A stretch of DNA of 64,000 nt from Plantago major (Eukaryota > Streptophyta > Magnoliopsida > Lamiales > Plantaginaceae). Shown piece after piece: positions 1 through 12,507 of this stretch. The translations under genes and the position numbers were made by a program. Location: the NCBI GenBank assembly GCA_026545765.1, contig CM048842.1, positions 18,254,667 to 18,318,666 of the forward strand, read 5' to 3'. The notes under the pieces are model-generated. The model was not told the DNA's origin. It made no database searches and worked only from the letters and a program-made list of their open reading frames with translations. The stretch's first letter is position 1. Each line of letters starts with the position of its first letter.

Positions 1-207
1 AAACGAGGTTTTGGCAATTAGAATTACTTTTGCCTAAACCTACATTTTTTTTGCACCAAGAATAGCATTCTCTCTCTCTAAATCTCTCTGCAAATTCCAT
101 TCAAAACCTTCTGAAAATCTGTAAAAAGTATTTCTACAAAGAAATTCTTGCTAGTTTCGACCCAACTCCCTTTCATCTCTTCCCAATCGTACTATTATAA
201 AAGAGAG

Positions 208-1687
208 ATGGCACCCAAAAGAGCTTCTACTCAGAAGACTCAAGAAACCACATTTGTTAATGCTGAAAGGCAAATTGAAATAAAAAAACCGAAGAGTCAT
301 TGGTGATTTTGATTTCAAGATGTGGAACAAAAACTCGAAAGTACTCTGGGGAGGAGTACTTGTCGACGAGTATGTGATTAATGGTTCGAAACATCCACGT
401 GATGTGAGGCGAGGACTACCTCTACTTGAAAAGGTAGGGATTAAAGAATTCTGCTCTGCACAACCTTCGTGTGCCTCACTCATAGATGTACTAGAATTTT
501 ATAACAACTCGAAGATAATCGATGAAGACACAGAAAATGTGTCTATAGAATCTAAGGTACAAGAAAAGGTGGTTAAACTGAACCTTAAATCTTTCTATGA
601 ACTCTTTTGCCTTCCCACAAATGGCACTGAATTCATCCCTGACACCTCCGTCCAAACTGCTGAAGCATTTTACTTAGAGCACATCAATGCAGATGACACA
701 ACAGCTCATGATTACTTCAACAACCATGATATCAAAAGAAAACATCTGGAAGAACCTTGGGATACAATTGAATTAATCCTTCACAGATGTTTTGACTGCA
801 ATGTTGGAGGAGTAGACCAAGTAAGCATGGAACGTTGGGGAATGTTGGCTTTCCTGAGCACCCTGAGCGAGCAGCCAGAGGATTTCAATTGGGGGAAATA
901 CGATTTCCTAAGGCTCATTAGCAAGATAAAGGAATTCTCTCCTCATATTGTTGATGGAAAAGCAGAATCTACAAAGTCAGTGGCCTTCGGTCTGAAAATC
1001 TGCTATATCCTTGAGAAATCGGGGATAATACTCAGAGATCAGACACCAATTGCCAAAGGTGATCCGATAAACAAGCACAAGGTTGTGCCTAGTAAAAGAA
1101 AGGCATTTGAAGTTTCTGAGGGTCCAACTCTTAAGAAGCCAAGAACCTCCAGAAAGAAAAAGGCTACTAAGAAAGTGGAAGAACCTGCTAAGAGAGAAGA
1201 TTCTGAAGAGACAGAATCTGATGAAGACATCAATGTCAACGCATCCTTAGCACGGGGTACCAAAAAGTCCAAAGCCCTGTCTGAAGAAGAGGCCAACATC
1301 TTCTGCTTTACCCCCAGCATCTCTTTTATTGAGAAAGACACGAGGGAAAAACAATCAACCCCTCCAGAAAGTGCAAACCCTGCAGAAATGCAAGAGGTTC
1401 CGAAGGAAGAAGCTCTAATAAAGGAAGACACGTTTACTCAACATCACGACCATCTAAGTGGTGATGTCGATATGTTGAATGCATTTCAAGAATTTACAGA
1501 GCTACCAGCACGTGTCACTGCTGAAGAAAATCCTGCAAACAAGCAGGTTCCCCAACTCTCTTCAAAGAGGAGTCTTTCTACCTTTGCGACCAAGAAAGAC
1601 GCCCAGGGGATGGCAACCGAGACATTGTCTTTGGAAGGGCCCAAAGTGCCAGAAACTTCAAACAGAGAAAAAGTCACTCAGCAATAA
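208..1687 (+). pseudogene. Extra gene of copia element, N-terminal part (putative plant transposon protein-like)
   Basis: A 455-codon open frame begins at ATG 320. A better ancestral start is the ATG at 208, which has a matching ATG in the relative at 54037, but that frame stops at about 303 after an indel. The domain has the pattern LDVLEFYNNSKII, then VSIESKVQ, then FYELFCLP, then ILHRCFD, then YGLKICYILEK-like segments, typical of the plant retrotransposon domain called 'putative plant transposon protein'. After about residue 240 it becomes a basic, then Glu/Ser-rich low-complexity tail. The function of this domain is unknown. The aligned protein in the second element (52962-53969, minus) shares FYNNSRII, HRCFDG and LKICYLLEK motifs. 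It reads through to the first short-exon region. Confidence 0.7.
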
Positions 1688-3962
1688 AACCAAGATGTGG
1701 AACCCACTTGAGTTCCAGATACCAATCAGTCTGATGCAAATCAGGTTACTGGATGGTTCAAATATTTACTTGATTTTCTATGTCACTTATTTTGTTCTGA
1801 CAAAGTGATTTGCTCTTTGTTTAGGCTGATCTTGAAAGTAAGGACAGACAAGAAGCAGAAATGCTTTCAGAGAAGGAGAACACCATTTCTCCAATCATTC
1901 AAGAATCTGAGTTTGTTATACAGGTAGACCATGATTCACAAGTGATCTCTCGGAAATCTTCCTCTCTAAGGATTTCATTAACCCTTTCTTATATTTCTTG
2001 AAGGCTCAAACTGAGAAGAAAGATGAAGCGGCTGAAAAGCCAAAGGCTTCAGAGGACAGCAAGAAACCGCACAGGTTTCTGAAAAACATGTTTCTGAACC
2101 TCCAGTAAACGAGGTAGAAAACTCAGAAACTATTGTATGTAGAATCCTTCTTAATCTTTCTAAGTGTACTAAAACTTCTATTTCTCAGGATCAGAAAGAA
2201 AAAGAAGTTGAAAAGGAGAAAAATCTCAAGTCTCCTAAGTCAACTGAAATATATGAGGCACGGACCGCCTCTCCCAACAAGACTTCTGTACTTGTTGTTG
2301 CGACTGAAACATCAAGTCTTGTACTTCAAAAACCTCAGATATCCACTGAAGTACTGGAACTAAAAACAAATTATGTTCCTCTACAGGTTATTTCTGATAT
2401 GCCTACTCCTCCGAGTCCTTCAATCTCTGATGTTGACTCTTTCAATGGGGAGTATCTCTCATTATCGATAAGTACGAGACCACCGTTCTGACGAAGCAGA
2501 TGGAATACTTTTCATAATGGCAGAAAGTCAGGAGACTTAGCCTTAAAACTCTGTTTAAAGATGGTGATGACGCACAAATGAGAGAGCAGTATGAATCCCT
2601 GGAAGAATTCGTTCATTGATTGCTACCAACTGATAAACATAGGCTCAGTGAATGTATAAGTAGGGGATTTAGAAATACTGTGTGCGACCATTTGGTGGAA
2701 CTCTTTCAGAATGCGGATAAGCGTATGCGACTGGATGATTCGTCATCCTATACTTCCACGTCACTTACAACAAGGAGCTTCTTCTGCTAAGACTCCAACT
2801 TCTGATAACAAAGAGGAGTTGGGTCGAAAGGACAAATCTCAAACTTCTCTACCATCCTCCTATAAACATGATGCGTCTAAGGATAATTCTGATGGTGATA
2901 ATGATAACAACGATGATCAGCCAGCTGGAGCAGGCAGAACAATCTCTACAAAGAAACCCTCAGTTGTTGCAAAACAATCTGAGAAGAAACCAACCACTTC
3001 TGCCTCTCACCATCAAGATGATTCATCCAGCAAGAAGCTACACAAGGACATCTTAGAACTCTCTGATGATAATCCGACTCTGCAGCAACTATCAGAATTA
3101 GAGTCCAAAATATCTCATCTCAGAGACTTGCTGACATAGGAAGCTACACTGCATCTTGAGGTACAAACCAAGATGACAAAAAAGGAAGTCGACCTCAAGA
3201 AAGTTGAGGATCTCAATCTCAGAGAGAAAGCAGCTCTACAAGAATTACAAAATCTCCATAGTGCTAAACAAGCAACTATTAACAAGGAGAATCAAGACAG
3301 AGAGATTGCTATGGAAGAACGGAGAGCTTCCATTAAACAAGGTAAACAGGTTGCTGACAACCGGAATTTTGAAGAAGAAGCAGAACATAGGGATTCAACG
3401 TCTCTGAAGGACAAATACACTTCACAGGACTTTGCTCCACCAACGCTTGACCCCCTGATGATAATTCCGGTGCCAAAATCTGTTGGTGATGTATGGAGTG
3501 AGCAAGAACAGATCTTTGAGAATTTAAGGAATGCTCTGATCAAGACAAGGAGCTTATAGAGTCTGCACCTCCTGCCTTCCAGAAACTTGCAACACTACTT
3601 GCCAGAAGGATCACTGCTTTATCCTTCGTTCAGAGAGAAGAGGCCCTACAAAGAACGGAAGATGAGGATTCTATACAGCTCGTCGACTACCTCTCCACTG
3701 TGTCTATTGAGAATATACCAAAAGTGGTCTCTGAGGTAGCAAAGCTAAATGATGAAGCAACTAGTTTTGCTAACCAGAATATGCTTTTAAGAGCTGAACT
3801 GCAAGAACTCACTCAAGCTTATAAAGGATTACAAGGAAGCTTTGCCTCCATCTCATAATCCTTTGTGAAGCTGTCAGAACGTATTGATCAGCCTACTATG
3901 ACTAAGGGGGGAAATGAAAAAAAAACAAAAGGAAAAGCAAACAACTGACTATATCTGAAGCA
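1688..3962 (+). pseudogene. Extra gene of copia element: short-exon region and coiled-coil middle
   Basis: There is no long frame. The DNA reads as short acidic coding blocks separated by likely introns with GT and AG borders: 1745-1824, 1924-2003 and 2135-2188. The exon at 1825-1923 is 99 bp, divisible by three, and begins GCT like its counterparts in the second element. Later open pieces (2711-3139 and 3173-3559) encode Ser/Asp-rich and Glu/Lys/Gln-rich coiled-coil-like sequence. Stops at several points show decay. Splice sites were read by eye. Confidence 0.55.
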
Positions 3963-5005
3963 TTGCCTCTACAAAATACCTCTAGTCAAGCTCTCCTACC
4001 ACCACCTCCACCTGTTACTAAAGAGTCTCACGAAGTTCCTAAAGCTGCCAAGAGCTCAAGGAAAAGAAGAATCTTCAGAGACTATGCAGAAGATGTTGAA
4101 GAGCCTTCTGAAAAGAAGAATAAAGTTGGTCAAGATGGAAACAATGGCTCAGTGGCAACTCATCAGGAAGAAGATGATGAGGAAGAAGACCCCACACCTC
4201 TTATTCGAAAGAGAAGTGTGGGATTTCCAATTGGACCAGGAGTCACTTCTGCAGTACCCACTCAAGAAGGTACAAGTAACAGAGAGCTTTCCAAGAAAGA
4301 TCAAAGGGAAGCATTTAGACAGAGAAAGATCAAAGAACGAATTGAAAAACTTCAAGGAGTTGATACTTTAAGTCCTGAAGAAGTACTAATAAAGTATGAA
4401 CCAACTCCAGAAGATCTGAACTCAAATGTCTATAAGTGCATCAATGGTTTCTGGGTAATGGGCATCAATAGTTTAATATTTGCCTCAAAACCGTTCCCGG
4501 AACCAGTCTTACTTCAATTGATAGCCTGGAGAAAGAACAAAAGGAAATTGCTATCTGATGAAAGATTAAAAGATGCACTATCCTTCGAGATAACGGTCAG
4601 AGAACAAGTTATTGAAAAAGAGCTTACTGACGTTTGCCCCTACTATGACCAAATGATGTTTATTTGAAACTCAATGTTCTTGGTAAAAAGATGGTACCAA
4701 AAACTACAGTAATGGTCTATGAAAACTTCTACATGACAGAGGAAGAATACAAGCTAGATCTGAAATACTTGAGTAAAGTGTACCAAGAACTCAAGTTATC
4801 TTCCATACAGATTGAGCATGCCTGGCTCTGGGGCAGATATCTCTGGGTCAAAAGGACTCGTACAGCATGTAAGACAGAAAGATCATACAAGGAGTATGTT
4901 GCGACCTCCAGAAAGTTTGAACTTTTCGTCAGAGAAGCTCTCACTGACTGCTCAGACGATATCATCAGATATTCTGCTTACATTCGACCAGATGATGAAG
5001 AATGA
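3963..5005 (+). pseudogene. Extra gene of copia element, C-terminal domain
   Basis: Two overlapping frames (3963-4667 and 4664-5005) form one original reading frame split by a one-base indel near 4640. After a basic linker comes a conserved block with YKCINGFWVMG, then FPEPVLLQLIAWRKNK, then a motif ending in CPY. The same block is in the second element at 48569-49434 as YRCINQKNGYWIL and FPEPILKQLMAWRKNK. I do not recognise this domain in any characterised family. Conservation of this block between two otherwise diverged copies suggests it was once under coding selection. Confidence 0.6.
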
Positions 5006-5357
5006 AGAATGAAGAAGGATGAAGGCCAGCTAGTTAGGATGTTCACTTGGAACTTGGACTTTCTTGTTGTTCTACTAGTTATGTATTTTTTATTTTTGCT
5101 GATTGAACTTACTGTTTAATTATCTTGTAAAAGTTATCTGCACTTACTTTGTAATTGTTATCTGATGAACCTACTCTCAGATATTCTCTAATGAAAAGAT
5201 AACTTGTCAGCAAAGATCACACCTTGTGATTTGTTTGATGTCTTACTTTCTGCACTTAAATAAAAAGAATGATAAATCATAAGAAATGTTTAAGTGGTGG
5301 ATTGTTTCCTCATCCAAGTTGTAATAGGTTTTTAAAAGTAGTTATAGGTGACTAATC

Positions 5358-5371
5358 AGAAAGGGGGAATT
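5358..5371 (+). other. Polypurine tract
   Basis: The purine run CAGAAAGGGGGAAT lies immediately before the TG of the LTR at 5372. This is the expected primer for plus-strand DNA synthesis and fixes the element as plus-oriented. The matching tract of the second element is at 48148-48166. Confidence 0.8.
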
Positions 5372-6786
5372 TGTTAGGAAATATCTGTTTAGTTTTAATC
5401 AGTACACCATAATGACTTACCTTAGTTCAGAAAGGTATCTAGTACACTTGGTTCACTTGAACATTGTAAAAGAGGAAGTATACTTAGTATGATTAGTCTA
5501 GTAAATCTTGTATAGGATGTTAGTCTCTGAATGTAATTTTATATCTCTGAAGAAGACCAAGAAGAAGACATCCACCAGAAAGAGCTCAACTATCTGAACA
5601 CATGAAGACTGCACAAGATTACCGAAGACTAATTGTGCCTCAGAAACCATATGCAAAAGATAACTTAGTGAAAACAATGTTTCTAGAAGAAACAATGTTT
5701 TCCTTAGTTTCTGAAAGGCTTGGAGTTTCTGATAGCAACGTGCACAGCCTCAGACAGTGTGCATAGTTCCGTCGGCACAACAGGACAAAAGATAGTACAA
5801 TGCATTTAATGTCATTGCAGAACTCGCTGACCAAAAGAGACAAAAGTTCTGTAGTACTATTAACGGATTGTTTGTAGTTTAAATCTCAATAGCCTAACGG
5901 ATAGTAATTCAAACGGCTTGATTTTCACCTATAAATATCACCACTTAGAATGCTTGAAAACACACACTTGAACGACTAAATTTCATATCCTACACTCAAG
6001 CATACAAGCCTTCTCTACTTACTCAAAGCTTACAATTGCGACCAAGCTCTAGATTCTAAGTAGCACGAAAGTTCTAAGTGTCCTGATCCTTAACAAGCTA
6101 TATCTGTTGTGAAGGAGTTGAATTGAAGCACTGTTGCGACTTGCTAAGATATTCATTCTCCTGAACGAAGAACATAGACGTGGGTCAGAAAAGAACATAT
6201 CACCACACACTGTCCAAGTGTGTTAAGTGACTCTTGTTCCAGAAGGTAGTATTACATAACTGTGGAAGTTATTAATCTACCAATCTGACAAACTCTTCTT
6301 AACTAACACCAGAAAAGGCGTGGAGTAGAGGAAGTACTTAGTATGGGAAACTAAGGAATAACTCCAAGAAAGGTTCTGAGTAGAGGAAGTACGTGGTTGG
6401 GAAAGCCGGGGAAGAACTCAGGGGGAACACTTGGTTGCGAACCTAGTGTATTTAGGAATCGAGAGAAGATATTTATAAGGTGAACTCAATTATCTGTCTT
6501 AGTGGATTCTAGGTCTGAGAAAGGCCGAAATGGATTAGTTGAAGGATTACGCCACCTTCAGATACCACTATAAAGCTACTGTGTTATTTACTTTCTGCGC
6601 TTACTTTCTGCCTTTATTTACTTGCAAAGTAATTTACACACTTTACTAGTTTGCTGAGCACGTGCACTTATCAGAAAGACTTCCGCTATTCTGATTATAA
6701 GTATCAGAAAGTTACCCAACTTTCTGAGAAACTGTTTTATCCCCCCCCCCCCCCCGACTTTTACTTTGCCGTTATCTGGACCAACA
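5372..6786 (+). repeat. 3' LTR of copia element copy 1 (1415 bp)
   Basis: It starts TGTTAGGAAATATCTG and ends CTGGACCAACA, with TG..CA borders. A TATA box (TATAAATAT) lies at 5930-5938, and a 15-C run sits at 6741-6755 just before the conserved 3' end. The same start, TATA box, C run and end recur in the LTRs at 39121-40827, 46443-48147, 59128-60831 and 61737-63388. It is shorter and more diverged than those four, consistent with greater age or a different subfamily. Confidence 0.88.
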
Positions 6787-7320
6787 GTTTCTGAGGTCGA
6801 TTCCTCTTTTTGCTATCTTGGGAGGCATGGTTTATCGTTTCCTACAGGTGACGACAATATGTTGACGGTGCAATTCGTCATAGATTGGGAAAGCGCGCCT
6901 TAGCTCCAAAAGTACCTGTGATGCTAGGAAAATCGAGGGCTAGACCCCTTTTTGGCCGGTTTGTTGTCTTGAAAAAACCGGATAGTGATTCAACCTGAGC
7001 CTCAGAGCTCTTCAGAGAAAGTAGTTGAAGAGTAATAAATGACTTACCTTGAGAAGGAGTAAGTGAGGTCTATTTATAGAAATTGGCAGGTAGACCAATT
7101 CTTTAAATCTTGGGCTTATGTCCAGACACACGTCCCTTTTGGGGGAAGGAACCACTATCAGTCCAGGCTCGAACCTGCTGGGGAACAATGCATGTAGGTC
7201 GGATAGAGCCTTTGACGGCCGGTCTGTACTCTTCGACGTTCCCCATGTTGAAAGTTATCTAGATCTCGGATTGTAATAAAAACACTGCCATATTATAATA
7301 TCAAAATTTGAAGACGAATG
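6787..7320. other. Intergenic, probable old LTR-retrotransposon remnant
   Basis: No gene is visible. On the minus strand a TATA-like TATAAATAGACC (near 7070) is followed by a splice-donor-like AGGTAAG, resembling an LTR promoter and leader. No borders could be set. Confidence 0.3.
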
Positions 7321-7729
7321 CAATGGGGTATTAAGAATGGATCTTTTTTGCCCCATATAACACTAATCTTCTAAAATGACAAATCACTTATAAACTGACG
7401 GGAAACGATAGTTAAACAATATTTCAACCACCCTAATAATAATATCTATTATTAATAACATTTTTTTTAATCCGAAACCTAACAAGTAGAAACTACTCCA
7501 ACCACTTCCCAAAATCTACACCCCACATCTAACACCAAAACCAATTAAAATGATTACCCCAATCCCAAAAGTCCAAATAGCTAACAACCAAATGATAATT
7601 ACAAATAGAATAATTTTAATAATGAAACCAATTAATTAAACTCTAATATCCTCCATCCCACATGTGTTAAAATCGATAGAATAAAACCGATTACGTACAT
7701 AGTAAAAGGCCGTTCCAATAATTTTAAAT

Positions 7730-7899
7730 GCAAATACTTACATTAAAACATATCATTTTGTACTAATCCAAAACCTAATTCAACTCGAAAAGAATCAATC
7801 AATTATCATCAACAATGATATTACTTACTTTCATATACTTTTTCAATTATTTATAACAAGGTGTCACAATAATACGTGTATCGTATTCTCACATTCTAG
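7730..7899 (+). mobile_element. Helitron-like 3' terminus (copy A)
   Basis: It ends in CTAG followed by T, preceded by a perfect six-base hairpin AATACG/CGTATT at 7871-7887 lying 8 bases from the CTAG. The last ~170 bp resemble the repeats ending at 41804 (plus) and 21234 (minus). Hairpin plus terminal CTRR is the known hallmark of Helitron 3' ends. The 5' end is not identified. The end lies about 125 bp upstream of the TATA box of the O-fucosyltransferase gene. Confidence 0.55.
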
Positions 7900-8023
7900 T
7901 TATAATAATGTGACGATAGTCCAAATCATGTGTAACCGTGCTGGTACAAATTACGGGATCTTAATTGATTAGGGGTCGGACTTTTACAATAAACCTTCCA
8001 ATATGCCAATTTCTTGCCCTCAC

Positions 8024-8030
8024 TATATAT
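8024..8030 (+). promoter_or_regulatory. TATA box of the O-fucosyltransferase-family gene
   Basis: TATATAT lies 185 bp upstream of the ATG at 8215, leaving a leader of about 155 bases. No upstream ATG in the reading frame precedes 8215. Confidence 0.55.
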
Positions 8031-8214
8031 TCACTCACACACACAAACCTTACTTCCAATCCTAAACAATCCCAAAAAAAAATGGAAAAAGAACACAAAA
8101 CTCCAAAACCAAATTGTTACATCAAATACCAAACGCGCGTCATTCGTCAATAAGCTTTTGCTTTCATTACATAGAAGAAAGAAACTCTTCAGAAACAGAG
8201 GAACACCAAAAAAT

Positions 8215-11200
8215 ATGGCAGTTTCAAAGATGAACAACAAGAAGAAGCAGCAACAAAGTTACATTTCAGTTCCATCACAGATCATCAACTCAATCTCCCA
8301 ATCGTCTATCGAATCGTTACTCCATTCTCCCAAGAGAAAACAACAACCTTCTATTCTCATAACATCAAAGCTCAGACTTCTACTTGTCATTTTCTTGATA
8401 TCAATCCTCTGTTTCACGTTCATGTGGCTCAATTTCGAGAACCCGTGTCCCGTTTCTCAGCAAAATGGGCCATTTTCAGCTGCGACCGTGCATTCTGATG
8501 ATGCAAAGGCAGAGTTTTGGAAACAGCCTGATGGGTTGGGGTATAGGCCCTGTCTGGAATTCAGTGACAGGTACAGAGCAGAGAGTTTGCCGGTCGTGAG
8601 GGACCGGAGAAAGTACTTGTTGGTTGTTGTTGCTGGTGGAATGAATCAACAGAGGAATCAGATTGTTGATGCTGTGGTGATTGCAAGGATTCTTGGAGCG
8701 GCTTTGGTTGTTCCTATCTTGCAAGTTAATGTCATTTGGGGTGATGAAAGGTGAGACTCTTTCAAACATATCTTCGAAAATAATAATCACTACGTCCCGC
8801 TAATCTAGTCTCATTTATTTTCGGCACTGTTTTTGAGAAAGTTATGTTTATTGATAAAGAACGAAAATAGTAGTATTACTTTTCATCAAATTGGAACTGA
8901 GGTAATCTTCACTCTTTTGATATCAGAATTTTAAATCATTTGACTGCAATTCACACTTTTGAACTTTATACTCTCACTTTCATAAGAGTTTCTGCTTTCT
9001 GCTCTGTCTCTTGGTAAAAGATTTTTCTACCTCGTTGTGATTTGGATCATTTACAGTGACAAAAGGTTAACCTTTTTGAAATTTTCTTAAACCCCATTGA
9101 CATCCACAAAGTATTGTGGTCAAATTATTATAAAATATATGCAATTTTCGAAAATAGTAACACTTTGAGTTGTAGTTGGAGGAATATGATTTTCATTTAG
9201 TACAAGAATTTGACAAATGTTGTGAGAAAATAACCCCAATTCACATTTTCTTTTGAATAAGAATTACTAAAGTTTATAAGTGCGCGCGCGCGCACACATA
9301 TATATATATGTGTATGTATATATAATTACTTTATAGAAGTAGAATCAACGTATATATATTATTAATGAATTCTTCTTAATTCTTTTTACTATATTTTATT
9401 TTTGAAAATTCAATATTACATCGTATGTTTATCATTTTGAAAAAATCACGTCATGTAAACTCGATTCCAATATATCCAACTTGCACCTTCAACTTGCTTC
9501 CCACTCAAATACATTATGATTCCATTATTTTTTTCCATATGGTTTAGGTCTTTAGGATATTACTGGTCAAACAAAAATTTAATGTGAACTGTGAATTATT
9601 CGAAATGAAGTAGCACACGACCACTTCAAATGTACTTGATACAATTTCCCACATTTACACCATAAGGATATATGTTTTACTAATTTTTAGTCTCTACAAA
9701 AATACATTTTTCACGAGATATACTTTAACTTAACTGAAATTATCCTCGATGTAAAGTGGACACCATGTGTTATGATATATTAAGGGAAGGGTTATTTAAG
9801 TGCATTATCAGTGTACTCTTTAAAACGTGACTCCCATCTTTATGTTTATCCTATAATTGATCCCACATTGTTTGTGATACGATAAACTATTGATTGAGAT
9901 CATTTCACCCTCTCAGTATTACACAAACCTAGAATAGGCTGGCTGAGGGTAGCTGCACTTTACATTGTCTCTGTGGGATCAAGTGATACTTTTGCAAAAC
10001 TTGGAATTTACATAACTTGATCCCACCCTTTATCCGCAAATGGACCATTTTTTAATGTTCATCAGTTGAATTTCCAAGAGACGCCTTTTCCTTTATAAAG
10101 TTATGTTCCTAATTTCAAAGAAGTGTGATGGATTTCTTACACTTGACATCCAAGCAAACATAAGCACTTTAATTATGTGCTTATTTTCTGATTTAATTTT
10201 TGTCTTTGTACAAGACCATATATTCATTTATCCATGTTAGATGGAGTAAATTGTAAAAGCCTTGTTTCCCTTGCAGTGAATTTTCTGATATATTTGACCT
10301 GGAACATTTCAAGGAAGTATTGGCCAACGATATCCGTATAGTCTCGTCTCTCCCCTCGACTCATATTATGACAAGGCCAGTTGAGGAGAAGAGTACACCA
10401 CTCCATGTCTCTCCCGGGTGGATTCGCTCACGTTATCACCGTAGGGTAAGTTTGACAGATAATGTTAATCGTCGATCTCCATGTTTTGAAAGTCATGAAC
10501 TAGGTCGGACCTTTGTGGTTGACTAAGTCTTTAAAAGATCGTTCTTTCCATGATATTAGAAAAACAAATTAAAACAAAAAAAAACTTGGATAGTGGATAT
10601 TATGTAATTTTAGAATGGTGTTTATCAAATGGAGTAAAATTTCACTTTCTTGTTGGAATATCATTATAACTCGTGATAATCTAAGAGTCAATCATTTTTT
10701 TACAAATTTTTTTTTTTTTTAAACGGTCAAAATATATTAATATCTGGGTGCAAAACTTTTACAATTCATTTCACACCAGCAAAGCCAAAAGTATGTTCAT
10801 GGGTGCAAAGGCATATGGAGATTATTCCAATGTAATAGTCTTCTAATAAGATCAAGAATGAGAGATAACTGAGAAATTTAACTATTTGACAAGGTCATAC
10901 TAAGATTAACAAAACACGGACTTGTACTATACAGTCTATACATTTTCTTTTTTGAACCGGCTAAAATATATATTGACGAACAGTCTATACTAGCCGGCTG
11001 GTATTTATTATGCCAGAGTTTTTCTTTACCTGTTCTTGTCTTTGATGTTTGTCTGTCTCATATTCCAGTGATGTCCTTTTCCAGAACAACTCACTCATTT
11101 GCAAGTGATTTTCTAAGTTCTTACTGCAACTTTTCGGCTTTTGCAGCTTAAGAGAGATGGCGTGTTACTACTACGCGGTCTGGACTCTAGGCTTTCTAAA

Positions 11201-12507
11201 GATCTTCCTTCTGATCTTCAAAAGCTTCGCTGCAAGGTTACTATATATATACAACCACCTATTCTTCTCGAAGAAAGTAACGAAGATAAATTTGTTTTTC
11301 CTGAACACTAGGAAGAACTTACTTATCCACTGACAGTGGTTTTCTGCGAAATTCACTTTCCAATTGCGGTCTTGCAGGTAGCTTTCCATGCTTTGAGATT
11401 CGCTCCACACATCATGGAGCTTGGTAACAAGCTATCGGATAGAATGAGAAGCAAGGGTCCTTACATTGCACTTCATCTACGAATGGAAAAGGATGTCTGG
11501 GTAAGAACAGGATGCCTTCCAGGTCTAACTCCTGATTTTGACCAACTGATATACAATGAGCGTAAGATGCGCCCAAAGCTGTTGACATCACGATCCAACA
11601 TGACCTACCATGACAGGAAACTCGCTGGCCTCTGCCCCTTAAACGCCCTGGAAGTTGCCAGGCAAGCTTCCAAAACGAAAAAACTAGAGCTTATAAAACT
11701 CTAAAAGCACTTTGAACAGCTTCTAAAAGAATAACACGAGATGCTTCTTACTTCTGCTTGGGCTTCTAGTTGTTTTGTCTGATAAAAATCCAAGCAGAAG
11801 CCAATTTTGCAAACATGGAAACCAAATAAAAAGTGAAAAACACTTCTAAAAAGACATTGCAAACAGCCTCTAAGCATATGAACTATTTTGTGTTCAGACT
11901 GCTTAAAGCTTTGGGAGCTCCCAAAAGTGCGCGAATCTATTGGGCCGGAGGGATGCCATTAGGTGGCAAAGAAGCCTTAATGCCGCTAACAAGAGATTTT
12001 CCTCATTTCTATAACAAGGAAGACCTTGCCTTACCTGGAGAGCTGGATCCATTTACAAAGAAGGCTTCATTAATGGCTGCAGTTGATTACATTGTTTCGG
12101 AGAGAAGTGATGTGTTTATGGCATCTCATGGTGGAAATATGGGCCATGCAATCCAGGTACATTAATCGCCCTTCAAAGTGTCTGTTTTGCAGAACGACTT
12201 GATAAATTGACTGATAGCTAATAAAGTTGTTTTGTTACTAACAAAACTTGGCTTTGTTTCGTTCAACCAGGGGCACAGAGCTTATGCAGGACACAGAAAA
12301 ACTATCATCCCAAACAAAAGACAAATGCTCTCTTATTTCATGGATTCATCTCTTTCAGAAGTCGATTTCAGTAAAATAATACTGGATCTGCACCAAGATT
12401 CATTGGGGCAGCCAGAGCTTAGGACTAGCAAAGATGGGAGGGACGTGACCAAATATCCTATCCCCGAATGCATGTGCAATAGTACAGTTACCAGATCATC
12501 CGTATAA
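8215..12507 (+). CDS. O-fucosyltransferase family protein (GT106-type), six exons
   Basis: The product is a probable Golgi type II membrane glycosyltransferase of the plant O-fucosyltransferase family, whose members act on cell-wall glycans or proteins; the substrate cannot be told from sequence. Exons: 8215-8750, 10277-10445, 11147-11236, 11378-11661, 11898-12156, 12271-12507. They sum to 1575 bp, or 524 residues. Residues 54-73 form a single membrane anchor after a basic N-terminus. GGMNQQRNQIVDAV (about 141-154) matches the conserved family start motif, and ALHLRMEKDVW, then MASHGGNMGHAIQGHR, then AGHRKTIIPNKR near the C-terminus are the signature sugar-nucleotide-binding blocks. The open frame extends upstream of 8215 without any ATG, which decides the start. 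Intron 4 (11662-11897) is GC-AG; the others are GT-AG. The gene looks intact. Confidence 0.92.
9281..9325. repeat. Simple repeat (CG)n(CA)n(TA)n in intron 1
   Basis: Alternating purine-pyrimidine tract: GCGCGCGCGCGC, then ACACA, then TATATATATATG. It lies within the 1.5-kb first intron of the O-fucosyltransferase gene, which is otherwise AT-rich with no other feature seen. Confidence 0.8.
11662..11897 (+). other. GC-AG intron (intron 4 of O-fucosyltransferase gene)
   Basis: The donor reads AG/GCAAGC and the acceptor TTCAG/A. Joining these restores the reading frame through EVAR-LLKAL, whereas no GT donor nearby does. An unspliced reading stops at 11704. GC-AG introns are a known minority class and typically have a strong AG upstream of the GC, as here. 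Confidence 0.8.

Larger units (their letters stand above)
1..6786 (+). mobile_element. Ty1-copia retrotransposon, 3' portion (copy 1) with 3' LTR
   Basis: The stretch runs from the extra-gene region of a copia-family element to its 3' LTR. The 5' LTR, gag and pol would lie upstream of the window. Assignment rests on homology with the complete minus-strand element at 46443-63388: same order of N-terminal domain, short-exon region, coiled coil and C-terminal domain, same polypurine tract, and an LTR with the same two ends. The two copies are clearly diverged, and this one has several frameshifts, so it is old and inactive. The copia assignment comes from the relative, since no pol is visible here. 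Confidence 0.85.

Noticed and set aside
151..483. Minus-strand open frames over the copia extra gene (also 1039-1431 and 52713-52988)
   Set aside because: They lie opposite conserved coding sequence and have no domain; shadow frames.
6741..6755. Poly-C run as a sequencing artefact or functional G-quadruplex
   Set aside because: The same run occurs at the same place in the solo LTR at 39121-40827, so it is a family feature; one G run per copy is not enough for a quadruplex call.
8014..8214. Upstream extension of the O-fucosyltransferase frame
   Set aside because: The frame is open but begins with TTG and has no ATG before 8215; it also overlaps the TATA box.
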